Below, one piece after another: positions 35,390-48,050 of a stretch of DNA of 64,000 nucleotides. The translations under genes were made by a program, and so were the position numbers. The stretch's first letter is position 1. Each line of letters opens with the position of its first letter. The DNA is from Pseudisothecium myosuroides. Its lineage: Eukaryota; Streptophyta; Bryopsida; Hypnales; Lembophyllaceae. The notes beneath the pieces are model-generated. The model was not told the origin of the DNA, made no database searches, and saw only the letters and a list, made by a program, of their open reading frames with translations. The stretch is from the NCBI GenBank assembly GCA_951799445.1, contig OX637295.1, positions 3,906,001 to 3,970,000 of the forward strand, given 5' to 3'.

Positions 35390-35576
35390 TATGTACCAAT
35401 CTATCACAAATCTCTTATTAGTGTTCAAAAGTAAATGTATTTTAGTTATTGCTAATCCAATGAACTAATTGTAGAAGAAATAGTGGTTTTGATCAATTGA
35501 GCTACTCAATCTTTGGAAATGAAATTTTGGATGAATCCACAAAGAATATTTTGGCCCTTTGGGGGGTTGGAATTCC

Positions 35577-36323
35577 TTCAGGGTAAATGTAAGAAACACC
35601 TATACTATTTTGCGTCACACCCTGTGTTCAAATTTGTTTTTTGGTTGTAACTTTTGCGTTCTGGCTCCAAATGACTCAAGATTTATATGCAAGGTATTCA
35701 TGACTATTATACACCTTACCTAATTTTTTTCGTAATTTTCAAAAATAGTTTACTATCCAAAAATAGACCCCAATTTTATATCACACTTGCCAATTTGGAG
35801 GTTAATTTTTTAGTATTGTTTAGTACCCAAAAAAACAAATTTCGAGCTGAAATTTGGAAAGCATGATCTTCTAATAGATTTATAACTATTGTCTAAAGGA
35901 ATTCTAAAAACAATTAATTGTATATGGTATGGAAGTCCACAAAATGCGCTTCTTTTTGCTTGCATTTTGAAACATATAAAATATTATTTTGGAATTTTTC
36001 TGGGTGAATGACCATTCCCATAGAGTTGTTACAAACGGCCAATTTTTATTTTATGTATTTACTTTTGTTTCCTATTTTTAACTAATTTATACATCAAAGG
36101 ATCCATTTTCTTGAAATTTGGCACTTTTCTAGTTTTCTAGTTTAAAAAATATTTCTATGCATTTCCTTTGGTGGTTACCTTCATCTTAAAGGTGTATACG
36201 TTAGCCATATTTATTTTTATTTTTAAAAATTATTTATCTAATTTTATAGTACACTAGAAGAAAAATCATGAGTATTATAAAAACACAATAAAATTGGCAA
36301 GTGTTTCTTGCATTCACCCTTTA
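35577..36323. mobile_element. 4-bp-TSD family member (739 bp), right-arm specific
   Basis: The element 35,581-36,319 starts GGGTAAATGTAAGAAACACC and ends with the inverse of GGGTGAATGCAAGAAACACT, flanked by TTCA and TTTA. The left arm has the unfilled site at about 27,420-27,435. Non-coding. Confidence 0.85.
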
Positions 36324-36394
36324 AATATATTAATCAATGCACAATTCTCCTTTAATAGCAAAAAATAGAGGAGCACTTTTATATGGTGTACTAT

Positions 36395-37145
36395 TGGCGG
36401 GTGATTGCATGAAAGACCGGTACTGAAACTTTGTCACAAAGCGAGTGCGGAAGCTTCCTTTTGCTATAACTTTTGCAGCATGACTTGCACGAACTTGAGA
36501 TTTTTATTGGAGATTCCTCTCTTGAGTTTAATCATATCTCATATTTTTCAGAAATTTTCAAAAATCACTTTATATTTAAAAATCATTTAAACTAATATGT
36601 CACGTTTTCAGTTTTAAGGGTTTTTAGTACTATGGAGTACCCAAATTTAATGATTTGGAGCTGAAATTTCTCTGGTCTATTTCCATAGTAGGAAGTCATG
36701 TTCCTACCAAGGGGCATTAAAAAATATTATATTTTATGTCCTCTATGTCCATGCAAAGAAGGCTCCCTTGCACGCACAATTTTGAATGTTGAAGATGGTT
36801 TCAAGATAATTTTTTTTGGTGAAATCTCTTTAATATAAAGTCTTTCCAAATGGCCAATTTTTAGTTCCTTTGAAAATTGCTTTTCCTATTTCGTACAAAT
36901 TAAAGCGTCAAACTATGTATTTTCTTCAAAATTTCAGCTTATACTTTTTTGTGAATAACTTTTTACCTAGATTTATTTTAGGTCTGAAATTTTGGTGATA
37001 TTCTACTTATAGTGTTATACTAATTATACTTATTTTATTTTATTTTAAAAAATTTATATGCAAAAAGCACATAGTACTGGGAGTACTAGCCGAAAACAGC
37101 CAAAGTGGAACAAAAATAGCCAATCATTCATGCAATCACCCTGGC
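36395..37145. mobile_element. 4-bp-TSD family member (743 bp), right-arm specific
   Basis: The element 36,399-37,141 starts GGGTGATTGCATGAAAGACC and ends with the inverse of GGGTGATTGCATGAATGATT, flanked by TGGC on both sides. The left arm holds the unfilled site GCCA at 26,197-26,200. This is one of the cleanest insertions of the family. Confidence 0.92.
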
Positions 37146-40100
37146 CATGCTCTTTTGATACCTAAATGCATTCAAAATAAAAATTAAATTTGTATCACTT
37201 GTATTATTTAACTATCTTGGTTTTTATTGGATCCAATAAATCTGCCATTTAAATTTTCCTATTCATATGCTCTTGTGTCGTATGTATTCATTAATCCAAA
37301 TTTATCATTTCAACTTTTAACTCTATAACTCTTATGTATTAATTCATCCAAAATTATTCTTTCAACTTTTACCTCTATAATTCTTGCATACTATATGACA
37401 ATTGTACGAAACATTGATTTTTTTATATGTCAGATACAACAAGATGGATTTGTTATTTGCTACAATTTTGAAGCATGATCCTTGTGAACTTGAATTTTTT
37501 ATTGAAGATGAATGTTTCCATTGTTATCATATCCCTTATTTGTTTTTGAAAATTCAAAGAATCATTTTATATTTATTAGTCTTTTTTAAAGATTTATTTC
37601 ACTTTTATATTTAGTTTTTTTTTAAATTCTGGAGTACCTAAAATTTCATGTTTAGGGCCTAAAAAAATTAATCTAAATCTAATTTCTTTTGCGCTCTATC
37701 TTCATAAAAAGTGGATATATTCCGTATTAGAGAATCTAATAATGCATTATTTTATATCTTCCATATTTGTGCAAATAGGGCTCCCTATTGCACACTTCTA
37801 AACATTGCACACTTCTCAACATTAGAGATGGTTTCAAGCTCATTCTTTTAGTGAAACCTCATCACCATCAAATCCTCACAAATTGTCAATTTTTGGTTTA
37901 TTTGTAAATTGTTTTCCTATTTTATACAAATTTAAACATCAAAGTGTCTATTTTGTGAGATTTTGGCCTTTTCTAGTCCTCCTATTCAAAGAACTTTCCT
38001 ATACTTTTCTTTTCCAGGATTAGCATTGTTTAAAGGTGTATACATTTATATATTGGCCATGTTTTATACATTTTTAATTTTTTTAAATTTTACAATATTC
38101 CACCAATAAGCATATAAATTGAAAAAATGCTGCAAAATCAGCCAATTATGTTTCTTGCAATCATCTTATTATTAAAAAATTTAAATTTGTAGCCGTACAA
38201 ATTCAAACCAGATGTATCATGATTCACATATGGAAAGAAAACACAACGATATCACATGACATGTATGGATTGAAAAATTAGAATATTTAATCAAGAGATT
38301 GGTAAAACTATAAAAGATATTTGAAGTCATTCAAACCTCTTTTTATATGTCAAATCTAAAATTGAGGTTATAAAAAAAAATATGAAGCTAAAGGACATAA
38401 CATGAATAACCACAATCGGCTTATAGCATCTCAAAATCTACTCTACAATTTCTTTTAATGAATTTCAAATGTATTTTTCCCTTCTTTTTATATGTCAAAT
38501 CTAAAATTGAGGTCATGAAGAATATATAAGGCTAAAGGACATGACATGAATAACCACAATTGATTTACGGCTTCTCAAAATCTAATATTCTACAATTTTT
38601 TTAAATGAATTTCAAATGTCATTTTCCCCTAGAATCCAATGTATTTGAGACTAATCTCCAAGAGCCCCTGATTGTAACACTAAATAGACAAGATTTGCAA
38701 TCAACACTCTTGAACAAAATCTTCAATAGAAAAATCACAAACGATGATTTTCAAAATCAAGATTTTTGATGTTTAATATAAATTTTAAAGCATACTTACC
38801 TAAACAAAATACTCCCTCTTAAAATGATCTTTGTGTTGGCCTTAATTTTTTGTCCCAAAATGTTCTTCCTATTGCACTTTGTGACGTTGTGAATTGGTCA
38901 AATTTGGCTTTTGATAGCTATTTGGGACCAACAAAACAACTTCAAGTAGTAGTCGCCCTCCATCCATGCAATTGTCAATCGAAAAACAAATGAAATGATT
39001 AATGGAGTCAATCAACACTATTCATTCTTATTTTTTGCACCTCTTTGAATAGTGGAAGGAGATGAAGTTTTGGGAGGGGAAACAAAGGGCCACACATAGT
39101 CTTGGACATATACGAAATGCCTACAAAATGACAACGTCGCACTCAACAATTAATTGACAAGTGGTGTTCTTTAGAAATGCCCCAAAAATTATACTTTTCA
39201 ATATTCCAAAACTTCACTTTGAAAAGAGCTCCAAAACTCAAAGTTTCTAGAATGCTAGAAGTGTATCAAATTCTTCTTATAGTGCAAAATTGATTTTTAA
39301 AATGTCATTTTTAGCCTTAATCCAAAACATTTTGTTCAATAGGAAGATCATTTTGGGACTGAGGTCATATCTAAAATAAAGTATTGTACTTCAACATAAA
39401 TCCGAGGATTTGAAATATACTAGTCCCAAATTAAATTCAAAATCGGCTCTTTACAACTTGATCGACAACAATTAAAGCTAGTTCAAAAACCTTGAAGCAA
39501 AAGAAGCTGCATGCACCACACTTTGGAGTCTATATAGCAATTTGAACCTTGCAAAGGGAATCAAGACACAACCTATAACCAACCAAAGGTGATGAATTCA
39601 ACTCACAACTATATTGAACCTACTACTAACAAATCTCTTGTTGAAAATTTCATACAGTCAAATCTCTGAACATCGTCAAAATTGAGTACAAAGGACATCA
39701 TTAGAGTTCCCTGCACTAGTGTTGCTTGGAGAATGATTCAAATTAATAGCACTGGAGTAGTTTCAAAAAAGGGAAAATTTGTCACTTTCGCCACCTGTTC
39801 TCAACTTGTGCCACTTCACTCTTAACTTCCAATCTTTCACACCTAGTGGGGTTGACTAAAAGCTACAGTAACTACACATTTGCATGAAAATAGGAGCAAC
39901 TCACTTACTAATCTAGCCATTTCCAAGAAACCCGGAATTTATTTCAGGACAGAGGGAGTATTTTGCTAAGATTTTATTTTAACTTCAAAGTCTAATCGGC
40001 ACCAAGATATGGTGCGGTTGGTGCCTCTGGTAAAGATCCGAGCGACAATGAGTAAGACACAAGATCTAATACTTCTTCGTTTCCGCAATCCATCCTCAAG

Positions 40101-42700
40101 GACGACTTCATGCCAAACTTCTGGTCAAACTTGAAGCTCACCGGCAAAATATTAGCATAGGGACAATATGGAGAATGACCTTGCGGATTCTTAAACCCTA
40201 CTCGAAAGTTTCTTGAACGATTTGGACATGCCCGAATTATCAGTGAGGCTTCGGAAGCGCAACGTGGGGTCACTCGCCTGATCGTCGAAAGTTTCTTGAA
40301 CTCTACGTCGATTACTAGGCTGATTTTACAGCGTTTTTCTACAAATTTGGAACTTTGACGCTTGGTATACGATATCACGCCGAAATATTTCACGCCGAAA
40401 TTCGAACCAAATTGAAGTTATCTGGAGAAATTTTGGCAGGAGGACATTCATTAAATCCTACGGATGGACTTGCAATCGAAGCTTATTCCCTACTCGAGAA
40501 GTGAGGATTGTGTAGCACGGGGATTTGACACTCTATTATTACATGTCCTGTCTCCGTCTTCAGCACGGGGGTTTGAAGCACGATCTGAGCGTTGTTGTCT
40601 CACCTTTCGCATGATTTCGATCTCAGATTCTTCATTCGTGGTAAGTAAGGCATTGAATGTTGTTATTAGATTGATTATTATGTGTTTTCAGATAGATGCT
40701 GCAATTTAATTTAAGGTCTCGTGATACTAAGCTGGAATTCGTGATCGTCGTTCAGTTGCAGATGGTATACAGTCTCACCGTCTGATCTGTGATCATACCG
40801 GAGTTATTTTCGTATTGGTTAAACCCGCTTTACGTACTGCCCAGGAAAGGTTACGTAGTACGGTATTCAGCTCATAAATACGACTTTGATGCTTCCAAAA
40901 AACCGACAGTTAGTTAGACCCAATTCCACAATTCGCTTAGCTCTCTCTTGATTTTTGGACGAGGTGTTTGATGTGTTTGATTGAAACCTTCTTTTCCAGC
41001 TTGCTAATCCTTGCTCAGTAGTGCTCATCCTTGCCAGGAGTCACGTAGAATGGGCCAAACAGTTTCTCGGTGAGACAAGTGATCAAATACTTTGCGAGAA
41101 AATTGAGATGAGTGAAATCAATTTGCACCTACTGTCAGCAAAGAATTGGTAGGTTCAAAGAGTTTCGAAGCACATGATGACATGATTGTTTTTTTGGAGA
41201 TCTTTGGCGATGCATCTGAGCTATCTAACAGGAACATAGTTATATTCTTGGTGGTGTATTGTATTCTTGGTGCTCAATATTGAATGATCCTGTGCTGTGC
41301 TTTTCGATTTCTTTTTGATTGATTGTCCAAAGGTAAAGGTAGGTTCTGGGTGATTGCAAAAAACAATTGTCCTATTTTTCGTCATACATTCAATGCCGAA
41401 TTTGTTTTGTGCCATACTATAAGTATTGCAAAAATGATTGAATGATTGCTCATGAATTTCAAAAGTAAGCTTCCTGCAACAATTGAAAATGTACTTGAAT
41501 TATTTCAATTTTTTCAAAATTAATTTGGTAGGCTAATTCTTCTAATAGAAATGCACTCAAGAGAGGGATTTCTAGAAACATGTTCCAAGTGTGTTTTACA
41601 TTGGTCTCAAGTGTGCTATATTCAAGTTGAATTTATGTTGATAAAAAAAATGGTTTTTTAGTTCTAGCTTTGATTTTCCTTCTTTGCTCTTAGTTGACAA
41701 CAATGGCCACTTTAAAAATAATTTTTTCAAGTGCATTTTCTAATTTTTTTAAAAATAGAGATGTTGGAAGTCTCATTTTCTAACGTAAATTGCGGCATGT
41801 GGCTCAAAATAGTATTTACATAAAGACTCAATAGTACTAGTAGTGGCCTTTAGCGCCTCCAATTTGTCAATATGACCTTTTTTTATGGCAAATTAAGTGT
41901 AGCCATCCATCAACTTGCCATCCAATGATGAACATCATGCGTTGTCAAAACAGTAAATTTGAAATCCAATTAAATATCCAAATTTCATGTTCCATTTCTC
42001 TAGTAGTACTGAAGGTGACTTGTAGTACTGAAAGGTTGAAAATGAAAAATGCAACAAATAGTACAAGTGTTTATTGTAATCATCCTTCTATGTTGTGAAA
42101 GTTTGTGCTATTTCCAACATTCAGTTTGAATAGGGCAACATGGGTCATACGAAAAAAGTTACATGGTGATCCTTCAGTTGCATTTTTATTATGCTCTGGC
42201 GGATGAAATTTTTTGGTTCAAGTTAGTGCTGTCTGTTTTGACGGACTTCCCAACCTATTGTGGTCCCATAAGGTAGCAACACCCATAACCGTTAAATTAA
42301 GGGTTTTGGAGCATGAAAACCAATTGGTGAAGCTAGAAAATAACATTTATAGATTAGCAAGAAGAAACCGAGAATATTGATATGAGCAGAATGGTTTTAG
42401 AGGCAAGCATGTGGTCACTAAAAATTTTCAAAGTGCAAAATTGACAAAAATCTATATGTGCCAGTAGGTGATGTTGAAATAGACTCTCAACTTGGATGTC
42501 TTTGCCATTCTTATCCAACACATATCCAATCAGTGGCAAGCATGTGGTCATTGAAATTTTAATACTTGTCGGTTATGGCACAAAAATTAGTGGATATGGG
42601 TACCAATTTCAACGTCCATGGGGACATTCATTTTTATAGGTGCAGCTACCTCACTACTGTTTTGCAATTGATCTTCCTCATCTTGCACTCTCTCTGTTCG
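37146..42700. other. Non-coding right-arm sequence
   Basis: Continuous counterpart of the left arm from about 26,190 back to 13,740, mostly without left-arm insertions. 37,745-39,275 is the near-identical tract. Frames such as 39,992-40,393 (133 codons, minus) and 40,464-40,709 show no recognised domain; the former covers the locally flipped block. No gene called. Confidence 0.55.
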
Positions 42701-42702
42701 GC

Positions 42703-43115
42703 TAAGGTAGTATGGCCTAAAAGCGACCATTTAAGGGCTGATCTGCCTTTTTCATAGGTTTCCTTGAACAGAAATATTTTTGGATCATTTTTCAGAGAAA
42801 GAAAAATGGATGCGGAACTTTACCCAAGTGGTTTCATATTTTTTGAATCGTTTTTGAATTACTTATGAATTTTCAAAAAAAGTTGTTGTAGGCACCTATT
42901 TGAGACCCTAGGTCTTCCAAAATCTGACCACTTGCAACTTCTAAAGTGATTTGACTAAATGAAGGTCAATGATTGGCTCCTGCAACAAATTAAACTTTTC
43001 TCTCGATTCTCTCAATGGCTTGAGAGGTCCATTTAGGAACCAACTAATGTCCATTTCAGACCTAAATGTAGGGTCGATTTGAAGAGGCCGCTCGCTTTTA
43101 GAGCACACTACCTTA
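42703..43115. mobile_element. 409-bp MITE, AGGTAGT ends, TA duplication, right-arm specific
   Basis: The element 42,705-43,113 starts AGGTAGTATGGCC and ends with the inverse of AGGTAGTGTGC, flanked by TA on both sides. The left arm reads straight through with a single TA at 13,727-13,728. The interior resembles 52,566-52,979, sharing phrases such as TTTTGAATTACTTATGAATT. Confidence 0.92.
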
Positions 43116-43985
43116 CTAGAGACAAAGAATTTAATTCCTGCAGTGCAGGTTCACTATGTTGTCCAGAGCCCTTCTTTGTTCCTGTTCTGTCGACACTTGA
43201 GAGTATCACCTGATGGCAGGCGGACTGTCTGTAGTACATCTGACAGAGGTCATCTAGACTGAAGTGGTTACTATTTAACTTATCCCCTTGCTGCTTTTTT
43301 TGTTCTTTTGTTTTTGTTTTTTTTACACAAATGAAACAAAAAAATTGTTTTTGTTTAGAAACAAATGAAACTGAGTTCAAAAGTCAGGGGCTTTCATGCT
43401 TTGATTGTATTGAAGCATCCTCGCCCGTCTCTGTTCTTGTTTTTTTTACAACTCCTCCATATGAGGGATTTTATTTTACTATTTTTTTGAAACACCGGGA
43501 TGCTTTCCATTACGAGGGACTTTTTGATATCCTTCCATTGTACAAGCAATCCCCCATTTGATGCTGTTGGGAGAAAAGTCATTGCTGTGGTCATTAGAAT
43601 GTACGAGGAACAATTAATCAGCCTATCTCAATCATGTACTAGGAGTGAGTGGTTCTTTTCAAGCATGCAATTCACTCGCAAAGACGATTGAACATTCCAA
43701 AGTTGAAATCAATCACAAAGTTTGGCATAATTCAGTAAACTTTGTCTGCAGCACAACGCTAAGTTATTGAGTATCCTTCAGTCGAGCTCTACCCAGGCAG
43801 CCCTTTCGGTGAGCCTGCAAATATAGCCAGCATTTTGCAAGCAAGGTCTGCCCTACGGATGTGACAACCTTGCTTGCAAGAGTGCATAGTTCCCCAGTAG
43901 TAGAATCACCTTTACAAAAGAAATCTATATTAGTGTTTGATTTACTGATTGAAATATTGAAGTTTCTATCTTACAATTTAGATTT

Positions 43986-44731
43986 TTAACCCCTAAAGGA
44001 CCAAGGTGCGTTTTTTGGCAACATAGCAATTTTGGGCAGCTCACTACAAATGGAGTTTTTATTTTTTTTCTTTGAAAATTTCACACAATATGTGCCCGAG
44101 GAATAGCTTTAAGGCTCAACAATTTTCATAACTTTTGACTTCATGGTTAAAAAGTTATTGCATGATATGTGATTTTCATTGCTCGGCGGGCAGCCCAGGC
44201 AGCCCAAAAAACTTCTTTAAAAATCACTTTTTTTAAAAATAAAAATTTGAAATTAGTTCTTTAGGTTTATATCTACTCGGGAAGCTTTGAATCATTCCTT
44301 TTGGATTAACGTTATGAGTTATGAGGAGTTTTAGTTTGCGGGTAGGTATAGAGAGTCTTTGAAAGCCATACCTACCCGCAAACTAAAACTCCTCATAACT
44401 CATAACGTTAATCCGAAAGGAATGATTCAAAGCTTCCCGCATAGATATAAACCTAAAGAACCAATTTCAAATTTTTATTTTTTTAAAAAGTGATTTTTAA
44501 AGAAGTTTTTTGGGCTGCCCGGGCTGCCTGCCGAGCAATGAAAATCACATATCATGCAATAACTTTTTAACCATGAAGTCAAAAGTTATGAAAATTGTTG
44601 GGCCTTAAAGCTACTCCTCGGGCACATATTGTGTGAAATTTTCAAAGAAAAAAAATAAAAACTCCATTCGTAGTGAGCTGCCCAAAATTGCTATGTTGCC
44701 AAAAAACGCACCTTGGTCCTTTAGGGGTTAA
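43986..44731. mobile_element. 738-bp palindromic TTAA element, right-arm specific
   Basis: The element 43,990-44,727 is an almost perfect palindrome (arms about 350 bp) starting CCCCTAAAGGACCAAGGTGC. It is flanked by TTAA at 43,986-43,989 and 44,728-44,731. The left arm has one undisturbed TTAA at 12,764-12,767 with matching flanks. A single TTAA restored by removing the body is the behaviour known for piggyBac-type insertions. Inner sequence includes GGCAGCCC repeats. Confidence 0.93.
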
Positions 44732-44930
44732 GATAAACTAGTGTGCCTTGTGCCATTGTCCCAACTAAAATAAAAATAAAAATATCTTTTTAATTTTTTA
44801 ATTCAATAAAACTTTGAAATTTAATAACTTTCACATTATAGAATAAGAGGTGCGTTCTTGGTACAAATAGAAAGCTCTATGCACAAAGGAGTGCAAGGGC
44901 TTTGTTTTGTGACTTTTGGACATCCATACC

Positions 44931-45866
44931 TTAACCCCTAAAGGACCGTTGTTCGTTCGGGAGACAAATGCGTTTTCAGGCAAGTACCTATGGGCTGAAA
45001 TTTTTTTGTGATTTTTTGAAACTTTTTTTGAAGATAGAAAAACTGATAAGCTTCGTGGGAATATAATTTTTTTTCACAATCGATGCTTGGGAACAAAAGT
45101 TATGACCAAATAAGCTCAAAACACTGGACGGCAGGCAGCCCGAGCAGCAAAAAAAAAATGTACAAAAACTTGAATTTTTTATTTTTATTTTTTTTCTCAT
45201 AGATTATATTTTTGTCTATTTGGAAAGCTTTGATTCATTTCATTTTGATTTGTTATGAGAAAGTTATGGACATTCTTGTTTTTTAGGCAGTTAGAGCATC
45301 TTCTTGAAAAAAATAACTTGTAGGATGCATTTCTGAATGCAATTTTTCAAATTTTTCAGTTTTTTTTGTTTTGAATGGTAATTACTTGCTAGAAAAATCT
45401 CACCATTGGGATTAGTGCATTTTAATTCCATCTGAAATATATGAATATTTTAGATTTTCCTTCTATCTCGTACCTACTTCTACTTAACAATTTTCTTAAG
45501 AATGATAATTAAGTTTTTTTGAATTTTATTTTTTTTCCTAGACTCTCAACTCAATTTTGCACTATAAAGATTTAAAGCTCAAAACTCTGTAGTGCAAAAA
45601 TTTTAAGTTAAAAATGTTTAAAATCAAAAAATCTAGTCCCGCAATGTACTGAAAAATTTGTTTTTTCCACTTTAAGCGCAAATATCTTGCAATCCATGTG
45701 GTCAAAAATTCTGAAATTTTTTCCACACACTCTCATACTAGTTATGTGTAAGATCCTACGGTTAGATGTGAAAAAAAAATTGAAAATTGTTTTTACTCTT
45801 TGCTATAGAAATGGCAGTTTTGAGTGTTTTTGGGCAGAAAAAAGGCCTTGGTCTTTTAGGGGTTAA
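44931..45866. mobile_element. 928-bp TTAA element, right-arm specific
   Basis: The element 44,935-45,862 starts CCCCTAAAGGACCGTTG and ends with the inverse of CCCCTAAAAGACCAAGG, flanked by TTAA on both sides. The left arm has the single TTAA at 12,559-12,562. Contains GGCAGCCCGA (45,134-45,143), also present near the right end of the piggyBac element (61,919-61,928). Non-coding. Confidence 0.92.
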
Positions 45867-46518
45867 GTGAGTTTGTATGTTTGTATGTTTGTATGTTTGT
45901 TTTGTTATGTTGAGATCTCTTGGACCGTGCATCCCTTGGTCACTTTTTTGGTATTATTGGAAAGACCTTGGAGAAGAGGGGTGCAAGGGCTTTGTTTTGT
46001 GGAGCTCCAACGTACCGTGTGAAAGTTATTGAATTTCAAATTTTTTATAAATTAAAAATTTAGAAAATGACTCTTACTTGACTATGGCAATGGCATAGGG
46101 TACACTAGTGCAATGTGAAAGTTATGGTTTTTCAAAAACAAAAGATAATTTAATTAAATTTTTTAATTAAAAAAAATCCATAACTTTCACACCGTAGCCC
46201 GTAGGTCCAAACGCCACAAAAATTGGCACAAATAGAAATATTTATATACAAAGGAGTGCAAAGGCTTTGTTTCATGGCATTTGGACATGCAATGTGAAAG
46301 TTATGTTTTTTCCAAAATAAAAGATAATTTAATTCAATTTTTTTATTTATAAAAACTTTGAAATTCAACAACTTTTGTATTATAGGTCCAAATGCCATGA
46401 AACAAAGTTTGTGCACCCTTCCTTGCCAAGAGCTTTTCAACAGTATCAAGAATGTCGTCGGACGCCTCACAACTTTTTAGATCTCAGCATATCAAACAAA
46501 CAAAACAAACCACCTAAT

Positions 46519-47450
46519 TTAACTTCTAAAAGACCAAGGCCTTTTTTCTGCCAAAAAGCACTCAAATCTGCCATTTCTATAGCGAAGAGTAAAAAAATTT
46601 GAAAATTGTTTTTTTGCACATCTAACCATATGATCTTACGCCTAACTAGTATAAAAATGTGTGGAAAATTTTTCAAGTTTTTTGGCCGTACAGATTGCAA
46701 GATATTTGCGTTTAAAGTGAAAAAAACAAATTTTTCAACACATTGTGGGACTAGATTTTTTGACTTTGAACCTTCTTAACTTTAAATTTTTGCACTATAG
46801 AGTTTTGAGCTTTAAATCTTTATAGTGGAGAATTGAATTGAGAGTCTCGGGGGAAAAAAATTCAGAAAAACTTAATTTTCATTCTTTAAAAAATTGTTAA
46901 GTAGAAGTACATACAATATAGAAAAAAAATCTAAAAAATCTAATATAATTGTTTAATATCTTTAATATGGAATTAAAATGCACTAATCCCAAAAGTGAGA
47001 TTGTTCTAGCAAGCAAATAAAACTATGTGGAATTTTTTTTGAAAATTTGTAAAAATTGCATTCAAAAATGAATCCTTCAAGTTATTTTTTCAAGAAGATG
47101 CTCTAATTGCCCCTAAAACAAGATTGTTTATAACTTTCTCATAATATGTTCTAATGGAATGAATCAAAGCTTTCCATGTAGACAAAAATATAATCTATGA
47201 AAGAAAAGAAAATTCTAAAAGATTCAAATTTCTAAAGAAAATTGTTACCCCTTCTCCCCTATTTTGAGCTTATTTGGGGATAATTTTTGTTCCTAGGGAT
47301 CAATTAAAAAAAATTATATAAACATAAAAGCTGATCAATTTTTCTATCTTCAAAAAAAGTTTCAAGAAATCTAAGCACAAATTAAAACCATAGATATCTG
47401 CACAAAATCCCATTTGTCCCCCAAAGGGACAATGGTCCTTTAGAGGTTAA
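46519..47450. mobile_element. TTAA-family element shared by both arms (right copy)
   Basis: Body 46,523-47,446 flanked by TTAA at 46,519-46,522 and 47,447-47,450. It is the reverse counterpart of 10,997-11,912. It is related in sequence to 44,935-45,862 (phrases such as ACTAGTATAAAAATGTGTGG). Confidence 0.85.
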
Positions 47451-47811
47451 GGTATAGAATACTTGTGTGCCTTGTGCCGTTGCCATAGCCAAAGTAAAAG
47501 TAAAAGTAATTTTCTAATTTTTTTCAACTTATAAAAACTTTGAAATTCAATAACTTTCACACTGTGAGTCGGAATGCCACAAAAGACACCATGCACCCCT
47601 CCTCGCTTACTAAGGGTATCAAGAATGTGACCAGGGGACGCCCGATTTTGGAGATCTTACTATAACAAAAAAACAAAAAAACAAAACAAAACAAACATCC
47701 TAGCTTAAGGTTTACCATGTGTTGTAAATAAAAGACTAGTGTACCATGTGTCGTAAATAAAAGAATTTTTTAAAAAGAATATTTTAGTTTAATATAACTT
47801 TAAAATTCAAT

Positions 47812-47814
<3 letters not shown>

Positions 47815-47858
<44 letters not shown>

Positions 47859-48050
47859 GGGAAACCCATTGCATTAAAAAAAACCACAATACAAAACAGC
47901 CAAGCCGTGAAGCTGGACAAATGAAGAGATAGCGAGCAAAAAGACCAAAGAAAAAAAAGGAACAGAGAGCCCTAAGAAAATTTATAGCCAAGGGGGCCAC
48001 ACCCTTGCCATCTAATAATGTAACCCTCTCTTGAAGCTAATAAAATTCAA
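47815..48050 (-). mobile_element. Retroposed tail, right-arm copy, with 33-nt poly-T
   Basis: Reverse counterpart of 10,405-10,660. On the minus strand the body ends TTTCCCATTTGTT and a pure A tail of about 33 nt (47,818-47,850 as T). Confidence 0.75.

Noticed and set aside
39992..40393. 133-codon minus-strand frame
   Set aside because: Overlaps the locally flipped repeat block, has no domain and is not preserved in the left arm.
47818..47850. Long T run as a transcription terminator or assembly gap
   Set aside because: It is the A tail of a retroposed copy, matched by a shorter tail in the left arm.
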